Below are positions 1 to 7,213 of a DNA stretch of 34,506 nucleotides, piece after piece. The DNA is taken from contig JANRKH010000040.1 of NCBI GenBank assembly GCA_033763595.1, positions 1 to 34,506 on the forward strand. Direction: 5' to 3'. Each line of letters starts with the position of its first letter. Position 1 is the first letter of the stretch. Origin of the DNA: JANRKH01 sp033763595 (GTDB taxonomy: Bacteria > Pseudomonadota > Alphaproteobacteria > Rickettsiales > Rickettsiaceae). Position numbers and translations under genes: made by a program. The notes under the pieces were generated by a model, which was given only the letters and a program-made list of their open reading frames with translations, was not told the origin of the DNA and did not search any database.

Positions 1-2
1 TC

Positions 3-39
3 GGTAAATTCACCTATTTTATATAGGCTAAAATTTACC
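3..39. repeat. Hairpin at left edge of window
   Basis: An inverted repeat with 8-bp arms (GGTAAATT at 3-10, AATTTACC at 32-39) encloses a second pair, CCTA/TAGG, so the segment can fold into an interrupted hairpin. It could be the terminator of a gene left of the window or a remnant of a palindromic element. No gene is visible in 1-156. A second small inverted repeat (ACGAGAT at 123-129, ATCTCGT at 144-150) lies just before the tRNA. Confidence 0.35.
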
Positions 40-156
40 TCGTCCTTAAATCCATTTGTCTGATTTAATTCTTTAGAAATGGTATTAATCTCGGACAAGA
101 AAGATAAAAAAAGAATAGCCAAACGAGATATATTATGGTAAAAATCTCGTCTCCAA

Positions 157-247
157 GGAGAGGTGGCCGAGCGGTTGAAGGCGCACGCCTGGAAAGTGTG
201 TACACGCCATAAACGTGTCAGGGGTTCGAATCCCCTTCTCTCCGCCA
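157..247 (+). tRNA. tRNA-Ser (anticodon GGA)
   Basis: A 91-nt class II tRNA with a long variable arm. The acceptor strand GGAGAGG pairs with TCTCTCC (one G-U pair), followed by discriminator G and an encoded CCA. The D-loop has GCCGAG, the anticodon loop CTGGAAA gives anticodon GGA (reads UCC and UCU), and the T-arm is AGGGG-TTCGAAT-CCCCT. A TATTAT box at 131-136 is a possible -10 element. The repeat cluster starts about 160 bp downstream. Confidence 0.97.
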
Positions 248-405
248 GTGTCGTTATAGTTGCGGGCCCTCTTCTTAAGAGTAGATTCTTATCTCCATAG
301 ACGTTATTAAAGTAGGTTTTCATGGAGTTAAGTCAACCCCCATTTTAAATGATCAAATGTAATGATCAGTACGATTATAGTTTATGCAGGAATGACAATT
401 ACAGT

Positions 406-997
406 GTCATCCCCGTGAAAACGGGGATCCAGGAAACATGATTCTTCTAGATTCCCGCCTCCGCGGGAATGACAAAAAAGGAGACGGGAATGACAATTAC
501 AGTGTCATCCCCTCGAAGGAGGGGATCCAGGAAACATGTCATCCCCGTGAAAACGGGGATCCAGGAAACATGATTCTTCTAGATTCCCGCCTCCGCGGGA
601 ATGACAAAAAGGGAGACGGGAATGACAGAGAATGGCGCGGGAATGACAGTTACAAGTACAGTTGTCATCCCCTCGAAGGAGGGGATCCAGGAAACATGAT
701 TCTTCTAGATTCCCGCCTCCGCGGGAATGACCAAAAGGGAGACGGGAATGACAAAAAAGGAGACGGGAGTGACAGTTACAATTACAGTGTCATCTCACGT
801 AGAAAACGGGGATCCAGGAAATATAATTCTTCTAGATTCCCGCCTCCGCGGGAATGACAAAAAGGGGGACGGGAATGACAATGGCGGTGTCATCCCCTCG
901 AAGGAGGGGATCCAGGAATTATATATTCTAGATTCCCGCCTCCGCGGGAATGACAGAGAATGGCGCGGGAATGACAGAGAATGGCGCGGGAATGACA
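406..997. repeat. Cluster of hairpin repeats (five or six units)
   Basis: Units start with GTCATCCCC (406, 503, 539, 664, 889; a variant at 788) and end in CCGCGGGAATGAC (near 473, 605, 730, 858, 953). The left half pairs with the right half, since GTCAT...GGGATCCAGG mirrors CTAGATTCCCG...GGGAATGAC, and each half also folds into its own short hairpin (CCCCGTGAAAACGGGG; CCCGCCTCCGCGGG). Two left halves exist: CCCCGTGAAAACGGGG and CCCCTCGAAGGAGGGG. Units are separated by short GGGAATGAC-ended spacers such as AGAATGGCGCGGGAATGAC. All six frames give only repetitive peptides. The 248-405 flank holds no gene, but has a degenerate stretch (CCCCCATTTTAAATGATCA, about 339-357) similar to 21211-21231. 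The repeats are GC-rich islands in AT-rich DNA and look like dispersed palindromic elements, not CRISPR. Confidence 0.9.
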
Positions 998-1064
998 AAA
1001 TATGAAGAGTTTAATTCTAGAAATGTGGTATTATAACAAATAATCCGCCAAACAATTATTCCTA

Positions 1065-1826
1065 ATGCAAGATCTTAAAAGTAAATTATTAAAACTATGG
1101 GAGAGAGGAGCCCTCTCTCATGCAAGTTTAATCATAACGAACAAGCTTGAAGCGACACAATCTGGAATTATGAGCTTTATTAATGACATCACATCACGAT
1201 TTAGCTCTGTTAATAGTTTTGATAATCCAGACGTAGTGTTAATATCTTTTGACGATCCTGGTAAACCTCTCATTAAAATAGATAGAATAAGAGATTTACA
1301 AAACGTCTTTAGTTCTAAAAGTGGTATTAGCCCTTATAAATTTGGCATTATAAATGGAGCAGAATATCTCAATCTTAATGCTGCAAATTCTTTGTTAAAG
1401 TTACTTGAAGATACTCCTAAAAATTCCTATCTACTTTTAATCACAGAAAAGCCTTATTCCATCATATCTACTATTCTGTCAAGGTGCGTCAAAATATATG
1501 TAAACGAAGGAGAAAGGGAGGTGCTTACATGTAATATTTTTGAAGAAATCGCAGACAAGAACATATCTAACTCAAACAAAATTAGGATAATAGAGGAGTT
1601 TGCTTGTGATAAATCAACGGGAAATCACGAAAAACTTGCGCTGCTAAAAAGCGCAGCTTTAGTCTTTGCAAAAAAACTCATGAGCAAGCAAGGTACGCAT
1701 AGTGATATAATGTTAAAGATTTTAGCAGATTCATCAAAACTTATTGATGACGTATCAAATCACAATCTGGACATTCTACAAATAATTATGCTTATATTTG
1801 CAAAAATTCACAGAATAAAAAGTTAA
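1065..1826 (+). CDS. holB: DNA polymerase III delta-prime-like subunit
   Basis: A 253-aa protein resembling the delta' subunit of the replicative clamp loader, which opens and loads the beta clamp with gamma/tau and delta. The supporting core lies at residues about 100-145: NAANSLLKLLEDTPKNSYLLL followed by a threonine-containing stretch and TILSRCVKIYV. This matches the LLK-LEEPP...SR-SRC core of DnaX/HolB AAA+ proteins, with the SRC segment at its end. It is much shorter than E. coli delta' (about 330 aa), and the N-terminal nucleotide-fold and zinc-module regions are reduced; I see no P-loop, as is usual for delta'. The start is the first ATG after the repeat cluster and has no clear Shine-Dalgarno. 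The stop overlaps the stop of fabD on the other strand (TTAA at 1823-1826). Confidence 0.75.
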   Translation: MQDLKSKLLKLWERGALSHASLIITNKLEATQSGIMSFINDITSRFSSVNSFDNPDVVLISFDDPGKPLIKIDRIRDLQNVFSSKSGISPYKFGIINGAEYLNLNAANSLLKLLEDTPKNSYLLLITEKPYSIISTILSRCVKIYVNEGEREVLTCNIFEEIADKNISNSNKIRIIEEFACDKSTGNHEKLALLKSAALVFAKKLMSKQGTHSDIMLKILADSSKLIDDVSNHNLDILQIIMLIFAKIHRIKS

Positions 1827-2764
1827 GATTTGTTTATTATACCTGCAACTTGCTCTAGCTCCTTGATATTCGCGGTTGAAAAAACATCGGATTTTGCGTA
1901 TGATTTTTTGGTCATATTAGAAAGAATCTGACTTGCTCCTATTTCAACTATGGGCAGTTTTTTGGAAACTATAATATCCATTGTCTCTCTCCATCTGACA
2001 GTCGCTGGAATTTGCTTAACCAGTGATTGCTTCAAAAAACTAGAATCATTCGTAATCTTTAATGTTACGTTATCAATAATATCTATTTTTCCGTCCATAA
2101 AATCCAAACCAGACAGATATTCCTCCATATCTTTCGAGGCCTTCTCCATAAGTTTTGAATGAAAAGCTGAGCTGACATTAAGTTTGATTGCCTTAAAACC
2201 AGCTTCCTTAAATTTGTCAATCGCATAATTTATTGCAATAATCTCTCCGCTGATCACTTTTTGCAAATTGCTATTATCATTTGCGAGATCAGCAACGCCC
2301 AATTTTGATGCATCAGCTAATGTAGATAGAACGAAGTCAGTTTCTGCGCCTATCACTGCAGCCATTGCGGTTTCTGCTGTGACTGCCGAATCTCTCATAA
2401 AATATCCTCTATTTCTTAGGATTTTGGCGCAGGTGGATAAATCAAAAAAACCAGAAGCGTACATAGCACTATATTGACCAAGAGAATGACCTGCGCATAA
2501 ATGACAAAATTCTTCTATTTTTTTATTTGATAATAACTCAAGAATTTTTAGGCTTGCAACCCCGCATGCCATAATCGCTACCTGAACATTTTCTGTTTTT
2601 GTTAGATCGTCAATGTGACCCTCAAACATAAGCTTTGAAAGCCGAAAATCAATTGTATCATCAACCTCCTCAAATACTTCTCTGGCTACTGAAAAATTGT
2701 CAGCTAATTCCTTTCCCATGCCTATATACTGGGATCCCTGACCCGGAAAAATCAATATATTCAC
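1823..2764 (-). CDS. fabD: Malonyl-CoA:ACP transacylase
   Basis: A 313-aa FabD, the full family length. It transfers malonyl from CoA to acyl carrier protein to supply type II fatty acid synthesis in the cytoplasm. The N-terminus has the oxyanion-loop signature FPGQGSQYIGMG (residues 6-17), the nucleophile elbow GHSLG places the catalytic serine at 94, the conserved arginine is in LRNRGYFM (about 117-119), NDNSNLQKVISG (162-173) is the conserved Asn-Gln-Val-Ile-Ser-Gly segment, and His202 in AFHSKLM completes the dyad. No other fatty acid genes adjoin it. It is convergent with the holB-like gene with overlapping stop codons, so there is no room for a separate terminator between them. Confidence 0.97.
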   Translation of the reverse strand: MNILIFPGQGSQYIGMGKELADNFSVAREVFEEVDDTIDFRLSKLMFEGHIDDLTKTENVQVAIMACGVASLKILELLSNKKIEEFCHLCAGHSLGQYSAMYASGFFDLSTCAKILRNRGYFMRDSAVTAETAMAAVIGAETDFVLSTLADASKLGVADLANDNSNLQKVISGEIIAINYAIDKFKEAGFKAIKLNVSSAFHSKLMEKASKDMEEYLSGLDFMDGKIDIIDNVTLKITNDSSFLKQSLVKQIPATVRWRETMDIIVSKKLPIVEIGASQILSNMTKKSYAKSDVFSTANIKELEQVAGIINKS

Positions 2765-2945
2765 AATCTTTATCTCAAAAAATTTAGAAATAGTTATAGG
2801 AGTTTATTTTGAAGTTTCTAGTAAAAAATATATCAGTCTAAGATTTCGATATATTTATCGGCTCTTTTAGTGCAAAAAGATGGCATAATCCGAAATAATA
2901 CCAGGATTAGTTGTAAGAATTATTTATGCTATATAGTTTAACGTC

Positions 2946-3779
2946 TCACTGTCTCGCTTTACTTTTTGACGGAGTATCTTTTTTTCTAGCCTCTTTGGCA
3001 CGTTCTAAGATATCTAATGAGATTTTTTTTGTGAAAAATCTTTGTTTATCAGCATATTGATATAAAGCATTTGTAATGGAATTTGTTTTGTCGAACACTT
3101 TTCCATTTCTTTTGCATACTGATGCTATGCCGTTAATTACAGTTTTAACTGGCACTTCTATAGTCCCTACTGCATAACTTAATGAATAAGATATAGTCTT
3201 TGTAACAATTTGCGCTGCATAGAAAAGTATTCCCTTAATTGACTTTGCGTCATTATTACGAGTATTACGAGCTTCAATAATTTCTTTTTTTAGGTTTTCG
3301 TAATCATCGCATATATCAGCCCGTATAGTAAAAGTGTCAGAACTTTGATTTCCCTGGCCTTTGAGTTGATTAGACTGAGCATATATTTTTTCCAAATAGC
3401 TTCTATTACCTTGCAGAACCTTACTTGGGTCTTGTTGACCTTCAACAATCTTTTTTACTAGCTTCTCTTTCCTCTCTTTCGGAAAAAATTCGAAAAGATC
3501 CTCAAGATTTTTCTTCATTTGATCCTCAGAAAGTGGTAGATCATTTTGTGATAATTGCGTAATGTTAGTCTCTATCATTTTGTCAACATCAACATCTGTA
3601 AATCTTGAATCCAAAACCGCTGCGCATATTACAGCCTCATGAATCATAGCATAAAAACTATTCTCATCAAAAGTTTCTTTGTGTGTTATATATTCAGCTA
3701 GTCTTGTTAATGAATTATTGAGGTCATTCAAAACTACCGTATCTAGTTTACTTAGAATATCTTGCAATGAATTTGCCAT
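2946..3779 (-). CDS. Hypothetical protein, 277 aa
   Basis: I do not recognise this protein. It is a long ATG ORF of 277 residues, highly charged at both ends, with no signal peptide. It is predicted to be largely helical. A moderately hydrophobic patch, GILFYAAQIVTKTISYSLSY (about 183-202), is followed by VGTIEVPVKTVINGIASV, which could be a membrane-associating hairpin but is weak. The C-terminal tail is strongly basic (ERAKEARKKDTPSKSKARQ). It stands alone: about 180 bp separates it from fabD and about 515 bp from the transglycosylase. Composition matches the flanking chromosome. It could be a lineage-specific Rickettsiales protein, perhaps a secreted effector, but nothing seen proves this. 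Confidence 0.75.
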   Translation of the reverse strand: MANSLQDILSKLDTVVLNDLNNSLTRLAEYITHKETFDENSFYAMIHEAVICAAVLDSRFTDVDVDKMIETNITQLSQNDLPLSEDQMKKNLEDLFEFFPKERKEKLVKKIVEGQQDPSKVLQGNRSYLEKIYAQSNQLKGQGNQSSDTFTIRADICDDYENLKKEIIEARNTRNNDAKSIKGILFYAAQIVTKTISYSLSYAVGTIEVPVKTVINGIASVCKRNGKVFDKTNSITNALYQYADKQRFFTKKISLDILERAKEARKKDTPSKSKARQ

Positions 3780-4294
3780 ATTACGATTTACTAATTAATT
3801 AAATGTATATTATTTTATAATAATTAATAGTTAATATCTATAAAATTGATTAAAATATGGCTACCAGATTATTATGTGTTGTAATACTAAATCCCCACTT
3901 ATCGATAGATCTTTATAAACTCTACTTTCTACTTGAAAGTGATAGGAACATAAGCACCGAAAGGACCGATCTGTACTTCAATACATGAGTATTCCTGCCA
4001 CCCTACCCGGAAGACTCAATCCTCAAAGCAAAGTAGATTCTCGAGAGAAGTATAATATATTCCTAGGCTAGGATCTACTATAGTCTTTTATGATGAATTA
4101 GCTACGTTGTTGACTCGTCGCTCACCTGATACTCATAGGCTTCTCTCCTCGCGCCTAGTATCTAATCCAACCTAAAAGACTATATAAGGTACATTAAATA
4201 AAGTCATGTCAAAAACATTTTCTTTTGTAGTTTTTAAAAAAAAATATATAAGTTTATCTGTTAGAATTACATCTTTAGGTAACTCAAGTAAATT
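3780..4294. other. Intergenic region with element A1 and a repeated 20-mer
   Basis: No gene is supported here. The region lies between two divergently transcribed genes and so should hold both promoters. It contains a 20-base word at 3917-3936 that recurs exactly at 10734-10753, a GC-richer unexplained stretch (about 3936-4078), and the 106-bp element A1 (4079-4184). From about 4185 to 4294 it is very AT-rich and probably holds the transglycosylase promoter. Confidence 0.7.
4079..4184 (-). repeat. Palindromic element type A, copy 1 (106 bp)
   Basis: The element is bounded by TATAGTCTTTTA and TAAAAGACTATA. Its reverse complement matches 21536-21641 at 104 of 106 positions by my base-by-base reading. 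The terminal inverted repeats extend to about 23 bp with two mismatches. The interior has the core ACTAGGCGCGAGGAGAGAAG, a close relative of the core in type B elements. The outermost TA on each side is compatible with a TA target duplication. There is no ORF inside, so it is a MITE-like, non-autonomous element. Confidence 0.88.
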
Positions 4295-6217
4295 ATGAAT
4301 AAAATAGTTTCGTTTCTTTTACTTCTTCTTAATATTTATAGTTTCACTTCCTATGCAGACATAAAAAAAATTGCCGCTGAATTTGATGCGGGGAGGTTAG
4401 AAGCAGCTCTTAATCTTGCCGATGCAAGAAAATATCATCAAATTAGGGATTTGATCAAGAGTCAGATATATTTAAATCCCAAAAATAAAATATCTTTTGA
4501 AGAACTCTCTAGGTTTATAGAGACACGCTCTCATATTTTGGAAAAGAATGCGCTCATTGAAATACTGGAACAAAAAATAAACGATAGAACATCTAAGGAA
4601 CATATTATAAAATGGTTTAAGCGCTATAACCCAAGAACTCCAAACGGTCATTTATATTATTATAGAGCTGCAGTTACTCATATCAAAAACCAAAACGTGC
4701 TTCAAAAAATTATCCGAAACGCCTGGATCAATGTCCATCTAGATAAGAGTCAGTCTTTTGCATTTTATTCAAAATACAAAGCTCTTTTATCAATAGATGA
4801 TACGTCTGACAAAATCTCCAATCTAATTTATAGCGGTAAAATCAACGAAGCAAAAAATTACTTACATTTACTAGATAAGAATTATAAACAAGTTTTTAAT
4901 GCCATGATTGCTATATTAGAAAATAAACCAAATGCAGAAAAAGAGTTTCATAATGTACGAGGTAGTTACAAATATTATCCTGGCTTATTGTACGCATATT
5001 TAAAACTTCATTTAAAATCAGGCACGAATGATGAGCTTACAGCATTGCATCTCAAAGCACCAAGAGACTTTGACTCACGCGCCAAAGAATGGTGGTATAT
5101 AAAAAATTACTATACTAGGGAATTAATCGCCGACAAAAAATACCACGCAGCATATAAAATAGCATCCAGTCATTATAATAGCGATCCCGTTCATTATACC
5201 GAAGCAGAATGGCTTTCTGGCTGGATAAGCCTTAGATTTCTAAAGAAGCCCGAGCAAGCAATAGCGCATTTCAGAAATGTTTATAATAAATCAAGAAAAA
5301 CTATTACTAAAGCAAGGGCCGCTTATTGGCTTGGGCGTGCCTACATGGATCAAAAAAATAAGGAGCTTGGACTTGCATGGTTTAACTGTGCATCTAAATT
5401 AGGATATTCATATTATGGTATGCTTGCCCAAAAGGAACTTGGCTTTAAAAAACTTATATTACCAGTAAAGCCTGAAGTGACTAAAGAAGATAGAGTAGCG
5501 CTTAGTAAAAACAAATACGCACAAATTGCAGAATTCTTGTCCCTAACCTCTAAGGACAATCTTTTCAAATTATACATTACAGAAGCGATTCATACTCTTG
5601 ATACAAAGGGCGCAAAGGTTCTACTATATTCAAGAATCGATAAAAAAAATGTCTCAAAGAGACTTGAGCTTGCAAAAATTTTACAAGAATCTGGTGTACT
5701 GATTTTATGCGATTCTTTTCCAGTTCCGTATAAATTACCAAAAAATGCTGATGCGATTCTCAGCTACGCAATAATTAGGCAAGAATCTATGTTTGATCCA
5801 TCGTCGAAAAGCGTTGCTAATGCAGTCGGGGTAATGCAAATGGTTCCATCGACATGCGAGGCGCTTGCGGCCAAATTAGGTACAAAATGCAATGTTAGTA
5901 AGCTCAAAAACGCCGATTATTCAATCAAACTTGGCACTTTCCACTTATCAGAGCTTATGAAACAAACTAATAGCTACATCAAAACTCTAGCTCTATATAA
6001 TGCAGGTCCAGTTGCAAAAACTTGGGATCAAATTTTTGGCGATCCTGCAAGTATGAGCTTTAGGGAGATTATTGATAGGGTAGAGATGATACCATTCGCA
6101 GAAACAAGAAACTATACTCAAAGAGTTATCGAGAATATGCAAATTTATAGATATGTCTTATTCAAGAAAGATGATTTATATATATCAAATCTACTAATAC
6201 CAAATCTCCAGAATTAA
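4295..6217 (+). CDS. slt: Soluble lytic murein transglycosylase (secreted)
   Basis: A 640-aa Slt70-type enzyme that cleaves peptidoglycan beta-1,4 bonds to form 1,6-anhydromuropeptides in the periplasm. Residues 1-21 form a signal peptide (MNKIVSFLLLLLNIYSFTSYA, cleaved before DIKK). Residues about 25-440 are an alpha-superhelical, TPR-like ring region; ARAAYWLGRAYMDQKNKELGLAWF is a clear TPR pair. The C-terminal SLT domain has IIRQESMFDPSS with catalytic Glu497, then VANAVGVMQMVPST and TLALYNAGP. Length equals the E. coli Slt70 class. The last seven codons (LIPNLQN) and the stop are encoded by the left end of a type B palindromic element that starts at 6195, so the native C-terminus was probably replaced by insertion. 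The catalytic domain is unaffected. Confidence 0.95.
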   Translation: MNKIVSFLLLLLNIYSFTSYADIKKIAAEFDAGRLEAALNLADARKYHQIRDLIKSQIYLNPKNKISFEELSRFIETRSHILEKNALIEILEQKINDRTSKEHIIKWFKRYNPRTPNGHLYYYRAAVTHIKNQNVLQKIIRNAWINVHLDKSQSFAFYSKYKALLSIDDTSDKISNLIYSGKINEAKNYLHLLDKNYKQVFNAMIAILENKPNAEKEFHNVRGSYKYYPGLLYAYLKLHLKSGTNDELTALHLKAPRDFDSRAKEWWYIKNYYTRELIADKKYHAAYKIASSHYNSDPVHYTEAEWLSGWISLRFLKKPEQAIAHFRNVYNKSRKTITKARAAYWLGRAYMDQKNKELGLAWFNCASKLGYSYYGMLAQKELGFKKLILPVKPEVTKEDRVALSKNKYAQIAEFLSLTSKDNLFKLYITEAIHTLDTKGAKVLLYSRIDKKNVSKRLELAKILQESGVLILCDSFPVPYKLPKNADAILSYAIIRQESMFDPSSKSVANAVGVMQMVPSTCEALAAKLGTKCNVSKLKNADYSIKLGTFHLSELMKQTNSYIKTLALYNAGPVAKTWDQIFGDPASMSFREIIDRVEMIPFAETRNYTQRVIENMQIYRYVLFKKDDLYISNLLIPNLQN

Positions 6218-6326
6218 ATAATACCAAATCCCAGATTAAATAATACTAGGAGCGAGGAGTGAAGCCTACTACATGCTAGGTGAGCGACGAGCGACAAAGT
6301 AGTAGTTAAAAATGGGATTTGGTATA
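6195..6326. repeat. Palindromic element type B, copy 1
   Basis: The element begins TAATACCAAATCTCCAG and ends ATGGGATTTGGTATA, an inverted repeat of about 13 bp. The left end is partly duplicated in tandem: ACCAAATCTCCAGAATTAAATAAT is followed by ACCAAATCCCAGATTAAATAAT. The interior holds the core ACTAGGAGCGAGGAG...GAAGCCTA...GCTAGGTGAGCGACGAG shared with element A. It overlaps the slt stop codon. Open frames across it are repeat-derived. Confidence 0.85.
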
Positions 6327-6415
6327 ATACTAGGAGCAAGTCACGAAGCCTACTCTCGTGTAAGCCTTTAGCGACGAGCTGGAAGCAAGTACTTAAAAAT
6401 GGGATTTGGCATAAT
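6326..6415. repeat. Palindromic element type B, copy 2 (left end lost)
   Basis: This directly follows copy 1 in the same orientation. It has the core (ACTAGGAGCAAG...GAAGCCTAC...AGCGACGAGCTGGAAG) and the right end AGTACTTAAAAATGGGATTTGGCATAA, but lacks the outer left end. It is a diverged, truncated tandem copy and runs up to the stop codon of tatD. Confidence 0.8.
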
Positions 6416-7213
6416 TTAAACATTACCAGCAAATTTACCTTTAGCTAAAATTCTTGCGGCATTACTTGAAGTTATACTAATAAAATCTTGTAAGCTTATA
6501 TTAAACATATTAGCCAAAAAAATAGCAGTATAACTAACATAAGCAGGTTCGTTAGGTTTTCCTCTATAAGGCATAGGAGCCAGGTACGGCGCATCTGTTT
6601 CAACTAAAATTCTATCTAAAGGTAGTTTCAAGACCACATCCTGTAGAAGTTTTGCATTCTTAAAAGTAACTATTCCCGCAATAGAAATATACATACCTAG
6701 ATCAAGCGCTTGTTTTGCAAAATCATAATCTTCTGTAAAACAATGTATGATACCACTGAAATTTTCATTCTTCATTTCACTTTTTAAAATGTCAAGAGTA
6801 TCATCTTTTGCGTTACGAGTATGAATAATAATAGGCAATTTTGTTATTTGAGATGCTTTAATATGATTTAAAAAAGACTCTTTTTGAGCAGATACATCAA
6901 ATCCATCATGATAATAGTCAAGTCCGGTTTCTCCATAGCTGATTACTTTTTCGTTTTTGGATAAATCTATGAGACTTTCTGCCAAAACCATATTTTCTTT
7001 ATTTACATTGCAGGGGTGGACCCCAACTGAACAATATACATTATCGCATGCATCTGTAATGCTCGCTATATCAGGAAATTCCTCTAATTTTGTGCAGATT
7101 GTATGTAGATACCTTACGCCTTGCAATCGAGCATTTTCAACATATTTTGGAACATTATTTTTTAGGTGCCCAAGATTTAAATGGCAATGTGTATCTATCA
7201 AAAAATCAAACAT
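6416..7213 (-). CDS. tatD: TatD-family metal-dependent deoxyribonuclease
   Basis: A 265-aa TIM-barrel hydrolase of the TatD/YcfH family, implicated in 3'-5' DNA processing and D-aminoacyl-tRNA turnover. Metal ligands are visible in order: DTHCH (His9, His11), GETGLDYY (Glu95), IIIHTRNA (His131), IIHCFTED (His157) and VETDAPYLAP (Asp207). Length is typical. The start codon lies inside the end of metG (8-nt overlap), so the two are almost certainly co-transcribed and translationally coupled. The metG-tatD pairing is common in bacteria and supports the YcfH-like assignment. The 3' end abuts tandem type B elements. Confidence 0.95.
   Translation of the reverse strand: MFDFLIDTHCHLNLGHLKNNVPKYVENARLQGVRYLHTICTKLEEFPDIASITDACDNVYCSVGVHPCNVNKENMVLAESLIDLSKNEKVISYGETGLDYYHDGFDVSAQKESFLNHIKASQITKLPIIIHTRNAKDDTLDILKSEMKNENFSGIIHCFTEDYDFAKQALDLGMYISIAGIVTFKNAKLLQDVVLKLPLDRILVETDAPYLAPMPYRGKPNEPAYVSYTAIFLANMFNISLQDFISITSSNAARILAKGKFAGNV

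Noticed and set aside
406..997. CRISPR array
   Set aside because: Units are themselves long hairpins of variable make-up, spacing is irregular, spacers are repeat-derived and there are no cas genes.
438..1005. Protein-coding frames across the repeat cluster (both strands)
   Set aside because: All translate to repeated LDSRLRGND-type or SFPRRRESR-type peptides produced by the hairpins.
6214..6432. 72-aa minus-strand frame between slt and tatD
   Set aside because: It lies entirely within tandem type B elements and the tatD end; the peptide is repeat-derived.
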